Shown here piece after piece: positions 42,401 to 54,000 of a DNA stretch of 64,000 nucleotides (the stretch's first letter is position 1; every line of letters begins with the position of its first letter). The stretch is taken from positions 53,108,968-53,172,967 of the forward strand of contig NC_060257.1 in assembly GCF_921293095.1 (NCBI RefSeq). Direction: 5' to 3'. The notes under the pieces are model-generated. The model did not search any database. It had not been told where the DNA came from and saw only the letters and a program-made list of their open reading frames with translations. A program made the translations under genes and the position numbers. This DNA is from Ischnura elegans (Eukaryota; Arthropoda; Insecta; Odonata; Coenagrionidae).

Positions 42401-42534
42401 ACAAAAAACGGCGGAAGAAACAAAAGCGAACATTTTTTTCGTGACTTATGAAAAAGGTTTGAATTTACGAAACTCGATTTTACGAAGTGCCAATTTTCCG
42501 GTCCCACTGACTTCGTAAAATCAAGAGTTTACTG
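39491..42534 (+). mobile_element. Tigger/pogo DNA transposon, inactivated
   Basis: Perfect or near-perfect inverted ends CAGTAAACTCTTGATTTTAC...(complement at 42510-42534), flanked by TA (39489-39490, 42535-42536). Subterminal cgattttacgaag / cgattatacgaag repeats occur at both ends. Contains a broken DDE transposase (see 40140-40590). It sits inside the right arm of the hairpin element, so it is the younger insertion. A second, inverted relic of its right part lies at 43740-44040. Confidence 0.92.
40140..40590 (+). pseudogene. Tigger/pogo transposase fragment (DDE superfamily)
   Basis: Frames shift near 40245: the upstream part reads RVTVGLCVNQTGTDKISPL, the downstream part VIGKFERPRCLKHVK, then WMTREIF, IVLIMDNATVHK (second catalytic Asp in MDN) and VLFLPPNSTSKSQPLDQGII (third acidic residue in PLDQG). 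This is the order of a pogo/Tigger catalytic domain. The N-terminal DNA-binding domains are missing and the C-terminus is lost after RYYLRWIG, where gtatgt follows. Confidence 0.88.
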
Positions 42535-42583
42535 TAGTATGAAATGTTATATAGGTTACGGATAGTTGGCAATAGGGGACATT

Positions 42584-42805
42584 GAGGTTATTCCTGTTTC
42601 TGGTGAAGTGGTTGTGCACATTTCCTCTTGTCTCTGAGGAGTTTTGATTCACCTTTACATCACAAAGACACTTCATTATATACAAAGAGTACAGGGTCAA
42701 AATGCCAAGCCGGGTGAAGAGTGGCTACAGTGACCCCTGGGCTGGGCACAAGAAATAACTCTAACTGCCTTTTTTTGCATTTTGAAGAGGCATAAGGAGG
42801 ATGAA
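42584..42805 (-). mobile_element. LINE reverse-transcriptase fragment
   Basis: - strand frames give LFKMQKKAVRVISCAQPRGH, CSHSSPG, then LAF.PCTLYI, CLCDVKVNQN and TRGNVHNHFTRNRNN. This is the end of a LINE reverse transcriptase (QKRAVRII...CRPLFK..GILTL..LYI...VH.H.TRNRN). Cut off on one side by the hairpin element and joined on the other to a Harbinger fragment. Confidence 0.7.
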
Positions 42806-43020
42806 GAATGATGGTCTTGATGGAACCTCTGCTTCAACCATCCAAATGCATGTTCCACAGTAATGTGGCAATTAATATGCACAAAGTTAACATTTCTTTA
42901 GCTCTGGTTAGAAGCCCAATATCCCTCTTTTCTGATGAAAATGCATTACAAAATCCCTATCAATATATAAAGGAATAATTTCCTCAATAGGCAGTGGCAG
43001 AAAGGAGCCTCAGAACTTGC
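42806..43020 (-). pseudogene. PIF/Harbinger transposase fragment
   Basis: - strand translation gives NCHITVEHAFGWLKQRFHQ, close to the VENAFGxLKxRF motif around the last catalytic residue of PIF/Harbinger (DDE_Tnp_4) transposases, preceded by out-of-frame LTRAKEMLTL like the LS.AR region. Short and frameshifted. It runs directly into LINE sequence, so the LINE inserted into it or the two were joined by deletion. Confidence 0.5.
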
Positions 43021-43739
43021 TCCCTTCAGAACCAGCTTTGGGGGTGGAGCAAAAAGAGACAAGAGGAGTCGTGCAGTGAATCAGGGATAGTAGCAGAAAT
43101 AAATCATCGACTTTTTGTCTGCCATGTACCATGGTAAAAGGGAAAGCCAATGAGATTGACTTGACTTAGGAATCTCTGCTTTTAAATGTTGTACACAGGC
43201 AAATAACAAAGCAGACAGGAGGAACATTGGCTATACATACATACATATTTGATTTCCTTGTCTCATTGTAAGTTGTTGGCTTATGTCATCACTCAGAATT
43301 TTCCCCCTCAGCATCAATTGGGTCTCCCATATAATCTACAACTGCATCCGCATCTTGCCTGCCCTGGAAGGCTCATGCATTCCTATCTGGAAGAGGCTCC
43401 TCAAAACCATAGAGATATTAGAAATCATGTGGGAACAAGAATGCTAAATGAACTGCAAACATTACTTTGTCAGGATAAACAAGGAAGATGAGATATTTGC
43501 AAAATGTGTACATAATACATTCAAGTCGTAAGGCACTACATAAATGTTCTAAAACCAAAAATATGTGTTTAGGGTGTGCCAAACTTCCCATATCTTGAAG
43601 AGTAATATGAGCAATCATAGTGCTTGAGAAATTCCTGTCCATTTTACATAGCATAATTAAATAAAGAATTGAAAATGTTTGCATGAGAATTTAATTTTGG
43701 GAATTTATGGTCAGCTGCGAAAACCAACTATTACCACTG
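43021..43739. other. intergenic, nothing recognised
   Basis: A microsatellite atacatacatac lies near 43230. Short frames at 43249-43491 (+) and 43418-43684 (-) have no known motif. Confidence 0.4.
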
Positions 43740-44040
43740 CTGAAGATAAACATTTCTTTCCAACAGCTATGAATTTTAAACGGCAACCAACCTAGCCACC
43801 ATTTATGTTCTCTCTCGCTCAATGACAGGAAAAAATAACAAGGGTCTTGTTAGCCCCTTTCTAAAATAACCTTTACAGGTCAATATCTGCAGTTCATTCA
43901 GTATCGCCAGCAGAATATACAATCTTTTTATTTGTAAATTTCATTACAACTTTGTTACGATCACAAATATGTACGATGTAATTTTCTGCAGGCGAATATT
44001 TTAAGTAAATTTTACTCGGGTTCTCCAACAGGGCAAAGCG
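43740..44040 (-). repeat. inverted relic of the Tigger element's right part
   Basis: The - strand reads gggctaacaagacccttgtt, gagcgagagagaacataaat, ggtggctaggttggttgccg, matching in order Tigger bases 42005-42100 (gggctaagacccttgttttt, gagcgatagagggcgacata, ggcggttaggccggctgccg). The next block matches Tigger 41870-42000. Considerably diverged, no ends, no coding. Confidence 0.72.
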
Positions 44041-44084
44041 CTACATAATCTTTCTACTGGTGTTTCAAAGGAAGACTTTTCAAT

Positions 44085-44490
44085 CGCCATTGGTCCCTGG
44101 TGGGAGGTGCCCATGGGCATACCCAACAGGGGGCAGCTGCCCCCCCCATAGATGCAAAAGAGAAATCAGTTCAAAACGAAAGTTTTTAACACTTTTTTTT
44201 AATCCTAGAAAAGTGATATTAGTATTTATAAAACATGTATTTAAAATAAAAATATACTTTATCCGACAAACAATATTAAAAGCTAACAAAGCGCTGTTAT
44301 AAATTTCTGTTAAAAAAAAACAACTTGCCAGGATATACGTTTTTCATCATTTTGGCAATAAAATTTGAACTTTAAGCAGATGTAGTTATTTAAGTTAAAA
44401 ACTAGACAATAGTTTTAAATAACTTTTTTATTTCTCAGATGCTTTGGGGGGAACTATCTCCTCATCCCCCCATAGTTATGCCACTGGATT
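44085..44490. repeat. G/C-run repeat related to CAGTGG-type MITEs
   Basis: Right part closes with ccccccatagttatgccactgg, the same end as the element at 21560. The left part (cccatgggcatacccaacag, then gggggcagctgcccccccc) differs and I could not pair the ends, so limits are approximate. Confidence 0.5.
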
Positions 44491-45374
44491 TCCTTTGATT
44501 TCTCATTGGCAATTATTACTCACACTGCACATATCCATCATGAAAGATAAAACCATCCTGATTAAAATTTCTTGGAATTCACAATACATGTACTTTGACA
44601 TCCCTGGGAAAAATAGACAATAGTAAGCCAAATGTAATAATAGTCCACTGCATTGATTCCATTTATCATAGTAATGTTCCATCTGATTTTTTCAGTACCC
44701 TCAGATAACAGAAAAATTTGATGATTTATATAAAATTCACACATAAGAGAAACACAAAAAAATGTGGTAAATCACTATGATGGCTGTATTGATAAATCAG
44801 CTTACTTCTCTCTAGTTTGTCTTACTTCCCAATTTTCTTCTTCACCCTCTGATCAAATCAGAGCCATACTCTACACATAGGAGCTGCAAACTCCTAAGGG
44901 ACTCCATATTTGGAGTATTATATACATGCATATATAAGAGGATGTCTGTTTGTCTATGCATTTCCATACGGCTGCACCGATTGCGACCAAAGTAAGTACA
45001 TAGGTGCAACTTATGCTCCCAAATTCTGTAGTGCTATTTTCGGTTGCATCCAATGTGTCGTTTGCGACATTTTCTCCTTGCAGTTACTAGATCATGTTGT
45101 ACAGACTCTGTGGTTGGACATCCTGACAGATAGGCACACCTATTCACAAGCTCACAGAGATATTAAAATCTTATATCATCATGAAATCCAAGTTCCAAGT
45201 TTCCAACCTTCCTGGGTATTATCCTTCCCGAGCAATGCCAATTGATCTGCTAGTCAACTATAAATGAAAGAGTCCAGTGATATCACCAGATCTGGGTCAT
45301 GTTGGTATAATGAACATATGCACGTGGCAAAGGATGACTACCAATGTATCCTGCCATAGATGATCAATATACTA
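44491..45374. other. intergenic, nothing certain
   Basis: The stretch tgtctgtttgtctatgcatt followed by ccatacggctgcaccgattg (44944-44985) looks like a repeat common in insect genomes, but I cannot assign it. No gene recognised. Confidence 0.35.
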
Positions 45375-46259
45375 CAGTTTAGGACCTCAAATCCGGAAAG
45401 CTTGGGACCAAAGGGTTTCTGGATTTCTGGTATTGAGGGCCTTCCCAAATATATTTCCCACTTTTAACCCTCTGGAACTCGCTCTGAGCCTGCTAGGCTC
45501 ATATTATTGATATTTTCTAAATATAGTTCTTGACCAATTCTCAATAATGCGCTTAGATTTTTTCTACCTTTTCCTTACTCTTTTAGTTACGTTTTACACG
45601 TGCAGAATATCCCGATCAACCTATCATAAGGGTGGAATATGAAACTTTGCTTCGTATGCATGCGGTCTGAGCCCCTCAGGCTCTACGCGCATGCTTGCAG
45701 AATAATGTTAATTGCTAATTTTGCCTTCTTTTTATCCTAATACCAACACTGTGTAGTGGTTTTACAAGTCAATAAATCAATAACAACTAATGGTCATCTA
45801 TTTTATATCACACTCGATATGAAGTAATAATTACATATTTTATCAGACTTAAACGGACTTGATTTTCATGAAATGGACCATTTCAGCATTATTGGTTTGA
45901 TTTAAACAAATAAGAGAGGAAAAATAATCGACTTTCATAGGGGAGGACCTCAAAAAGAATGTAGAGCCTGACACGCTCAGCGCAAGTACTCGCGTTCCAA
46001 AAAGGGGCACGAGTCCTGCAGGGTTCTCCTCTTTGATTTAAAGTAGGACAGGCGAATTCTCCATTTCTCTAAGTCATATAATCAAGGAGAGTGAAGCTGA
46101 TGACTTGTTTCATCACTCCTATTTTTCCATAGTGAAGGGTGTACATGTCGTCACCTATGACACCTCTACGTAGATGCTTATGTAGCCAAGTAAGCCGTGA
46201 GCCGTTCTGGATTTCTGGTTTTACGGGTTTCAGGATTCCGTATTTGAGGTTGTCAACTG
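45375..46259. mobile_element. pogo-type MITE just downstream of the NACHT gene
   Basis: Ends CAGTTTAGGACCTCAAATCC and, inverted, CAGTTGACAACCTCAAATAC, at TA dinucleotides (45373-45374, 46260-46261). 885 bp. Internal short palindromes gagcctgctaggctc (45486-45500) and gagcccctcaggctc (45669-45683). Its right end is 42 bp from the stop codon of the - strand gene, so that gene's 3' UTR must run into it or end immediately. Confidence 0.85.
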
Positions 46260-46301
46260 TATATTACAGAGGCTAAGCAATAAAAATCACTTCCTCATTC
46301 A

Positions 46302-49300
46302 TCAAGTTGTTTCATTAAGCTTTCTTTGTAGCATCTCACGAACTGTAGTGTTACCAACTTTTGCATCATCAACCTTGCCCAGATTGTTTTCTCCAATGAC
46401 AAACTTAGCTACTTCATAACACTTGTAATAGGCATTTAGATCATCTTTGCGTAATACATAATAGAAAATATTTCCCCAAATTCTTTGGCTGTAAAGGAGA
46501 ATGGCACTCACTTGTTCCTCTGATAGATATTCTAACATCATGGCTACAAAACATGAAATGAATAAACTTTTAGTCTTGCCACTTCTACCATCATATAACA
46601 AGAATGGAAATTGATCATATATCCAGATAAACTCTTCACTAAGCCGAGTAATCAGCTGCTCTTTGCCCAGTATACTGGATTCAAGTCTCAATTGACGCCG
46701 GAGGAGAACAAGAAATAATTTTAAGTGGATGCCTTCAATCTTCCTCTGATATTCATCCAAGATACCAATGAGATATCCATCTTTATCTGATCTAATGAGA
46801 TCAGCAAATGGGAAAGACTGGATAATAGGCAGTATAAGTTCAAATTCTTGTTCAACTTCTGAAATAAATCCCTCCTCCTTATTGTACTGGTCCAAACGTT
46901 CAAAACAAGAGGGGGCCAACCAAAGGTAATAATTTTTCATGTTTTTGAGAATTTCTTGAGAATCCAAGTCTGCAGATATCAGGAATTCTTGAATTTTAAA
47001 TAAGTACCTCGGGGAGAAAGTGGTGTAAACTGATATCAAATAATGCCAATCATTCTCATCAACCATGTTTAGCAAACGGACAGCATCACTTCGGTCAAGA
47101 GATCCATTTGCGACAGCATCACTCACACAATCCAGCAAACGGTCTGCTTTCAACATAACTGAGTCCATTGTTCTGCTGAAACTCTCAAACAGATATACCC
47201 TGAATTCCTCTCGAGTCATTTCCTCTTGGCATATAATCCAGACGAAAGGTAGAACTTCTCTGTTCTCCCAATTAGCACATGCAGAGTATATAGCATTCTT
47301 TCCTCTACCATCTACAGCTTTCAGAACTCTGATCCTATCTTCCTTTGTCTCTAGCATGCTCTTCAGGTAGTTCCACATCTTTTTCACATCCTCAACTCCA
47401 CAAGTTTGGAACACATGACACCAACCTTTTAGCACATTATTCTTACTTGCAATGAGCTTAACTAAAGCCGGTAGCTCAAATATTGACTCCAAAAACTGGA
47501 CCAACATCTCAAAAAGAAAAACAGCTCCATTTTGAAAAAATCCATCAGAACGATCCTCAAATATTTTTGACTTCAAGGCATCAGAAAGATGTTTTTTATT
47601 TCTTTCAAAGAAATTAAAGAGGAAACTGAAATACCCTCTACCTTTTTCACAACTCCATAGAGAGAACTCATTGAACCCCATCCATGACACACCCTCCTGA
47701 GAAATAACCGATGATAGATTAACAGCCAAGTTACGTTTTTCAATTAACTGCAACAATTCAGTGAGATATTTGAGATAGTCTAGCTCAGAATGTCCACCTG
47801 ATTTGTATTCTGAAGTATTCCCAACATTGCTGGGATGATGTGACATCTCAGAATATGTGATCCCCACTTTACCTCTAATACATCTTCCACAAAACGTAAA
47901 AGCATTCCAATGACCATTCTCATGAATCACGGGGAACTCCAACATCTTGATATCCCAATCAGCTTGACAGAACATGATATCAATTAGGAGATCCTTAAAG
48001 CTTTCAGACAAAAACTGTGTCACACCGATATGGCACTCAAGTATAGACATGTAAATACATTTCTGAATGGATTCCACAAATTGTTTCTCCATACTTTGAT
48101 CATCAAATTTCAGCCTTTTTAATAGAGGAGTTTTTTTCCCAACAGATTGCTTAGCCTTAGCTTCTGATCTTGGTCCACACTTTAATACCAACATACTGTT
48201 GATGAACTGCCGAACTTTATGGAATTGCTTTTCTAACAACACCTTCTTTAACGTAACTTTTGTAACTTTCTTTTTTTCACACTTCTCAAGAAGCCAAAGT
48301 GAGAAGATGTATTCACCCAATGTCCTATGAACAAAAACAATTGAATTTCTTATCCTTTCAACCAATCCTACTAGAAGCATGTCTTGCACCTTATCCTCAT
48401 CCAATTCGAATTCTTCATCACCTAGGAAATAATATGCAGAGAATTTCTTCAACAATTTATACATATTGTCCTCAAATCCTCTATCCCTAGCATCTCCCAG
48501 AACACTTGCCTTGCTCCTAAGCTTCTCTCTGCTGTACATTTTAACCTTTATATTCACATACTTATCATACAGCTGAGGTGGATTGAGAGATTTTTCTATT
48601 TCAAAGTTCTCCTCAAAAACTACGTAAGCCAACATCCACGCATGAAGTGGATTTTCAGAAAAATTGACTTCATCTTCAACAGCTGACTCCCCCATCTTTA
48701 TCAATTGATCAGCAACTTCATTAAATTCAATTATGCAATTTTTCCCCCCGTTGGACAAACATGTAAGATCTTGATGAAGTTTAGAAAATGATTGTCCTCT
48801 TCTTAAATTGTCAGTGGTCTGCAGAGCTGCAACAATATTTTCAATTTTTTCCTTCCTTTCATCGAGGGACAAGCCGCAAAGAGAGGCATTCCATTCTAAG
48901 TTTAGGAGTTGAATTTGATCCCCATGGTTGAAGGGCACAAATTTATATGCAAGGGTTGAGAATTTATCCTCCATTTCTCCAGCTTCATGCACACGGGTTG
49001 TAAGACACATTTTGACATTGGAAAAGTTCTTGAGAATCCCTACAAATTCCCCAACAATATCCCTGTAAGTCGGACAAATTTCATCAAAGCCATCAAAGAA
49101 AATGAAAACCTTGTTTCCATTGCGGAAGAAAAGTTGAAAGAATTTTTCCTCGATCTGATTTTGTGAACCAGTTTTCAGCAGGTCATAAAGTAAATCTTCC
49201 ACAGAATCCTGAGATAAACATTTCTTATTCTCCCACACCTTGAAGCTGTCTTCGAAGAGTAAGAGCTCTATCACATCAATCCAACACTTTCTATATTTTT

Positions 49301-51093
49301 TCTTCATTTCTAGTGCCATCTTATTGACAAATACTGACTTCCCACTCCCGGGTGCATCTGCTACCAATAGAACTTCATTTGGTGTAGCGTCACTTTCTAA
49401 CAGACTCACTCCTGAACACTCAAATGCAAATTGTTCATTTTTTAATAAATGCCTACAGTTTATAGAACCTATGAGGCAATAATCTCCATGTATTAATTCA
49501 AAGAAATGGACAAAATGCAACTTCCCACCCCTCTTACTGTTCCAGTCAATGATCTCCGATATCTCCCTGAATAAGTTCACACTGTGGGCAAAATTATGTT
49601 CTCCAGTTAAAATAAAGCAACGGGCATCCACTGGATTTTCCTCACCTTTCCACAAGTAAACTGGTCCCACACCTACATCTTCTAAATCTTTTCTCCTAGC
49701 TTTGGAGATGAAGAATGCATCATCGGCTCTCTTTACGAAGGTATGTCTGTTGAACTCAATTTTACTTAGTACTAAGTTGCGTTGTATAAAACAATTGTGC
49801 TTATGGAGAAGTTCCTTCACTCTTTTCCCCAGAATGGTTTTCAATGGCCTCCCAATTTCAATAGTTCCTTCATCTATCAACTTTGACAGTAATTCTGCAT
49901 CATGCTTGAGTTCTGCATCTTTCTCAGATAAAGTTTCTAGAAGATCCCTTAATTTCAACACATCCCCACCAAAATATAATTCTTTTTCCAATAAAAATCT
50001 TTTTGAGCCCTCAGACAAGTCGTTCCAAGTGTAATTTACACAAGATATACTTTTTGGAACACGAACCTCTAAAGGCAGAATTAAAATCAAACTTCGTCGA
50101 ACTTCTTCTCCGAAAGAATTACGAATACATTTTCCAGAACAAAATTTACTTGATCCACAAAACCAGGGTTTCTCCTTCTTATCCCAAACAACGGCCAGGT
50201 TTTTAATATCATTCTTGCGCACGCCTATTTTCAACATGCTGGTATCCTTTAAATACCTCGTCCAGTCAACAAACATCACATCTTTCAGTGACTGCCGCAA
50301 GTGGCTGACTCCCAACTTCAGATTTGATACTTGAAACACTTGAAGGAGATTATGATGGGAAATCTCATGGGTAGAGAAGGATGAATTCACTTGAATATCA
50401 TTGTCACAGTAATCTGACAGCATTGCGGTATTCAGCCAGTCATCATATTTGTATTTCCCGGCAACAATGTTCCGTTTTATGTAGTCCTCCAATTCTCCCT
50501 GAACCCTCTCATCATAGAAACGCAGTAGCTCAGGGGCCTGTTTTACCAAGTGGTCCATCCCATTGCCTATTGTGCTATCTTCATTACTTTGTGTATGATA
50601 TTTGGACATCATTTCTGGCACCCTTACTATCAACTCATGTTTCTTATTATAGCCAGCAGCCCTCTGAATGATTGGATCACAATCACACAATCTCTCATCT
50701 GATAAAACTGTTTCAACGACATATTCGTACTCCTTCTTAGCCTCACCATCATCTTGTCTGTATGGAAGACCACCATTTTCGAATACAAGGGCATATGCCT
50801 TGTGCGCACACTCATGGGCCAGATTGCTAATTATGCCCCGGTGCTTAAATTCCTCTGTTTCCTTTGCAGCCACATATATTCTGTTCACCTTAAAGTTTGT
50901 CAATCCCCAATTTTGGCCATGTTGAAAAGGATGTATACCATGGATATTGGAAGATGAGAAGTCGAAAATTATTTTCAGAGAAGGATCATCTTGAAGGCAC
51001 TGTAGAATGGTTGAGCAGTACTCCTCTTCATCTATTTCTGTGAAGTATTCCATCACTTTCTTTGAGCATGCCTTGATATCCACTCCTTTGTAT
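46302..51093 (-). CDS. large exon: HExxH, NACHT and C-terminal half
   Basis: 4792 nt, one uninterrupted frame. Acceptor tgtttttctatcccaatag; the first base completes the glycine codon left open by the upstream exon, then YKGVDIKACSKK. The frame is also open upstream of the acceptor to an ATG at 51116. Stop TAA-type codon at 46304-46302. A coding exon of this size without introns, beside genes with long introns, is unusual but is common for NLR exons and for retro-derived genes. No frameshift or stop is visible, so the gene looks intact and under constraint. Confidence 0.9.
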
Positions 51094-54000
51094 CTATTGG
51101 GATAGAAAAACACCACAATAATTTCTTTAGAAGATAAAAACGTTTTTCTAACATTAACAACAAGAGAACTGGTGGTTTCTGGTGATACTTAGAAGAATTT
51201 GATGAAAATTTTGAATGATTTTTTGTCATTAATCCACGTAAATGGTTTTAATGGTTAATGTAATCCATTAAAAAGATGGCATTAGCCATCAAAACCATTT
51301 TTGCGATTTAAATAAAAATTTCTGTAGAAAAACATACAAAACAGTTAATGAAATTAAAGAAAGTCTTCCGAATTAAAAAATTACAACCAAATAATGTTGA
51401 TTCATATGGATGAGGCTTTATATAACCCTGAACTTAGCCACGGGTATGTAAATTTTCACACAGTCATGGTAGGGAAGCCGGCTCCCTAACTCAAGTTGCC
51501 CCAAGAGGATTTCTTGGGGACATCAAAAGATTTCATACAGGAGCCTTCAGTTAGAAATCTAGTACATACTAGCAACGATGCTACCACTCCAGGGTTCCCA
51601 CTCTACTTGAATAATGAAATTCACGGCTTTTTCCAGGTTTTCACGGTTATTTTTCAGATTTTTCACGGTTTTTTTCAGGTTTTCACGGTCCGTTAATAAG
51701 CCAACAATAAGAAAATCACTGGCCGTATATGAACAGAAAATTAACGTACGCGACAAACGCCGTGAACGTTAACGCCGCAATGAAAAGTGATATCTGTTAT
51801 GACGTGATCTATCGTTTGCAAAATTCAGGGCCGACAAAAGGACCAGCCCAACCGCGCTCTTGCCTGGACGCCGAATACCCTTCGGACCTTCTTCCGTCCG
51901 GGCACCCGAGGACCTTTTTTAATTCCTCGCCGAGAGATAGTTTTTTGCGCACGTTGTTATTACTGCACAGTGGCCGAATTTCCCCCACCCCAATCTTTCT
52001 TATTTAACGGAAAATATTTTATTTAAATTGTTTATAGAATATAATAAATTGATTCTTTCTTATTTAACGGAAAATATTTTATGAAAATTGTTTATAGAAC
52101 ATAATAAATCGAAAAACAATTTCATACACCGTATTAGCTCAATTCTAAGACGAACACGATTCTAAGACTACCCTCCTTTTTTGGAGCTCCACTAGGGGAA
52201 TTTTTTTTTCCTAATAACGAAACGATAATAAAATGAATGCGGAAAAACGATCAATTCTTTATTTTTTTGCTAGGTTGCCTATGTCCCAGGAAACGCAGGA
52301 TTTTGGCGAGTAATTAAGATATTCATCAAAGGTTTCAAACAATATTTTAGATAATAACAGGAATAGTAGTACTTTATCAAGACACAAAGGTCATATTGTT
52401 GATTCGACCCATATCTCTTTCAAAATTCTGAAGGAAAACGCCACCTCACTAAAAAAAAGTTTGCTCTCCACTCAGCATTTACACTGCTATTATGGATTTC
52501 AGTCTGATATAAAAATTCATATCCATCAAACACCATTTCCAGTACATGTATTCACGAAAGCAATGTGCATGTTGTGCCTAAAACAACCGCATTCGCCGGC
52601 GCAGTGACTGGTTGTGAGATAGATGACGAAGGCCAAAAATAGTCCATTACTTGAATTGTTCCTGTCTAATGAATATATTTTAAATATAATTCAGGTAGTG
52701 TTGTGTTACTTTCCCACGGCACTGAGCTTCTCCCAATGGTAGTTCCATCCCTTGGGAAGATTACAACTATGTGCTTGTCGTTATTAGCCATAAATGACAC
52801 ATTGTATTTATTTCGTCTCATTTTCGTCAAACGATGGATGCGGGAAAATTATGCGTCGGAACCGCAATTATCAAACGATCAATGCGAGAAACGATACTTC
52901 GGGGAACGATATATGCGGGAAAAAATTACATTGTCTATAAGGAACTTTATTTGGGACCAGAAACGGCGAACGATCAATGCGGGAACGATAGATCGAGGTT
53001 CCACCGTATAACTTTTCTTTTGAAAGCGGCAGTGTAATGACTTCTTTCCTCTGCTATCGTAATACTCTGAAACCAAAACTGAATCGATTTCTCTAATCAG
53101 AGGCAATTCATGTTCCCTTCATACTTTTGCTCTGGAAAAAATGGAACGACTTTTGTAGCAGTTTATATCGCGACGGCATTGAGGCTTTAACGTTACAATC
53201 CTCGGCGGGCACGGGGGCACATTCCCCCCAGACACTTAAAAAATATGCATTATTCTGAATACGGTCATATTATCATTGCGCTCGTTTTGTATCATGAGGT
53301 ATCCTTGTGCCCCCCCCCCCCAGGAACAAAATCCTGGATACGGCTTTGCTTGTGCTCCCCCACTCCCCAGAAAGAAATCCTGGATCCGCCTCTGGTTAAA
53401 ATTTAGGTAAATTGTAATCAATCACACAAACATTTTGTAAGTTGATCAAGCTCTAACTTGAATGGAGCCGAACCCAGGGTAAAGCAGGCGATCTCGCGGA
53501 CACGGCAGAAGTGCACCCGGCGATTGATTGGCACGCACGCTTTACCTGCTGCCTAAAATGGCAATAGTTTTTCACTTAAACACAAAATTAAATAAGCTAA
53601 ATTACAGTTCAGGTATTTTTGACGTTGATTTTTCGTTGTATAGCTATATATATTAGGTGACAAACTCTAGTATTCATAATTTTTCCTGACGAAAATTATG
53701 CAACCCGATTGACGTCGAGAATTTTGCATTCGATTGTAAGACGAACCCTCTTTTCTGCAGGAGTTAGGAGGAAAAAATACCTTGTTAGGTTGATAGGTGC
53801 AATTAGGTAAATTATAATTCACTTGGTTTGAAATATATAAAGACATAAAAAATACCTGCTGAAACATGTTATTTTCACTTTCACTTTACTTTATTACTCG
53901 TCAAATATTTCCACACAAACTTTCCGGTTGCGACGTAAAACTGGCAAGTCCCAGGTCGACGCATGCGAAAATCGTGTAATGCTCTGTTGCCATAAGCGGA

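Larger units (their letters stand above)
38898..42583. mobile_element. Penelope-like hairpin element split by a Tigger insertion
   Basis: Left arm 38898 to about 39080; right arm 39356-39490 continuing at 42535-42583 after the Tigger element. The arms are complementary with few mismatches. Removing the Tigger element and one TA restores a continuous arm. Between the arms (39085-39310, + strand) lies a reading frame ERLAREATEIRL, MNRDTGYTLSASWKPVL, which resembles the C-terminal block after the GIY-YIG domain of Penelope-like elements; the arms themselves translate as ALKTMDNSPIETSAEM, a tail typical of that group. No reverse transcriptase remains. Confidence 0.7.

Noticed and set aside
44940-45245. 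Possible gene at 44910-45245 (111 codons)
   Set aside because: The start contains a common repeat-like ccatacggctgcaccgattg word and no domain is present.
47065-50957. Several + strand frames of 60-110 codons opposite the large NACHT exon
   Set aside because: Antisense shadows of a strong coding exon.
46302-51116. Bacterial origin or contamination of the large intronless exon
   Set aside because: It joins in phase through a GT-AG intron to an ankyrin exon with a strong animal start context, and lies among arthropod-type transposons.
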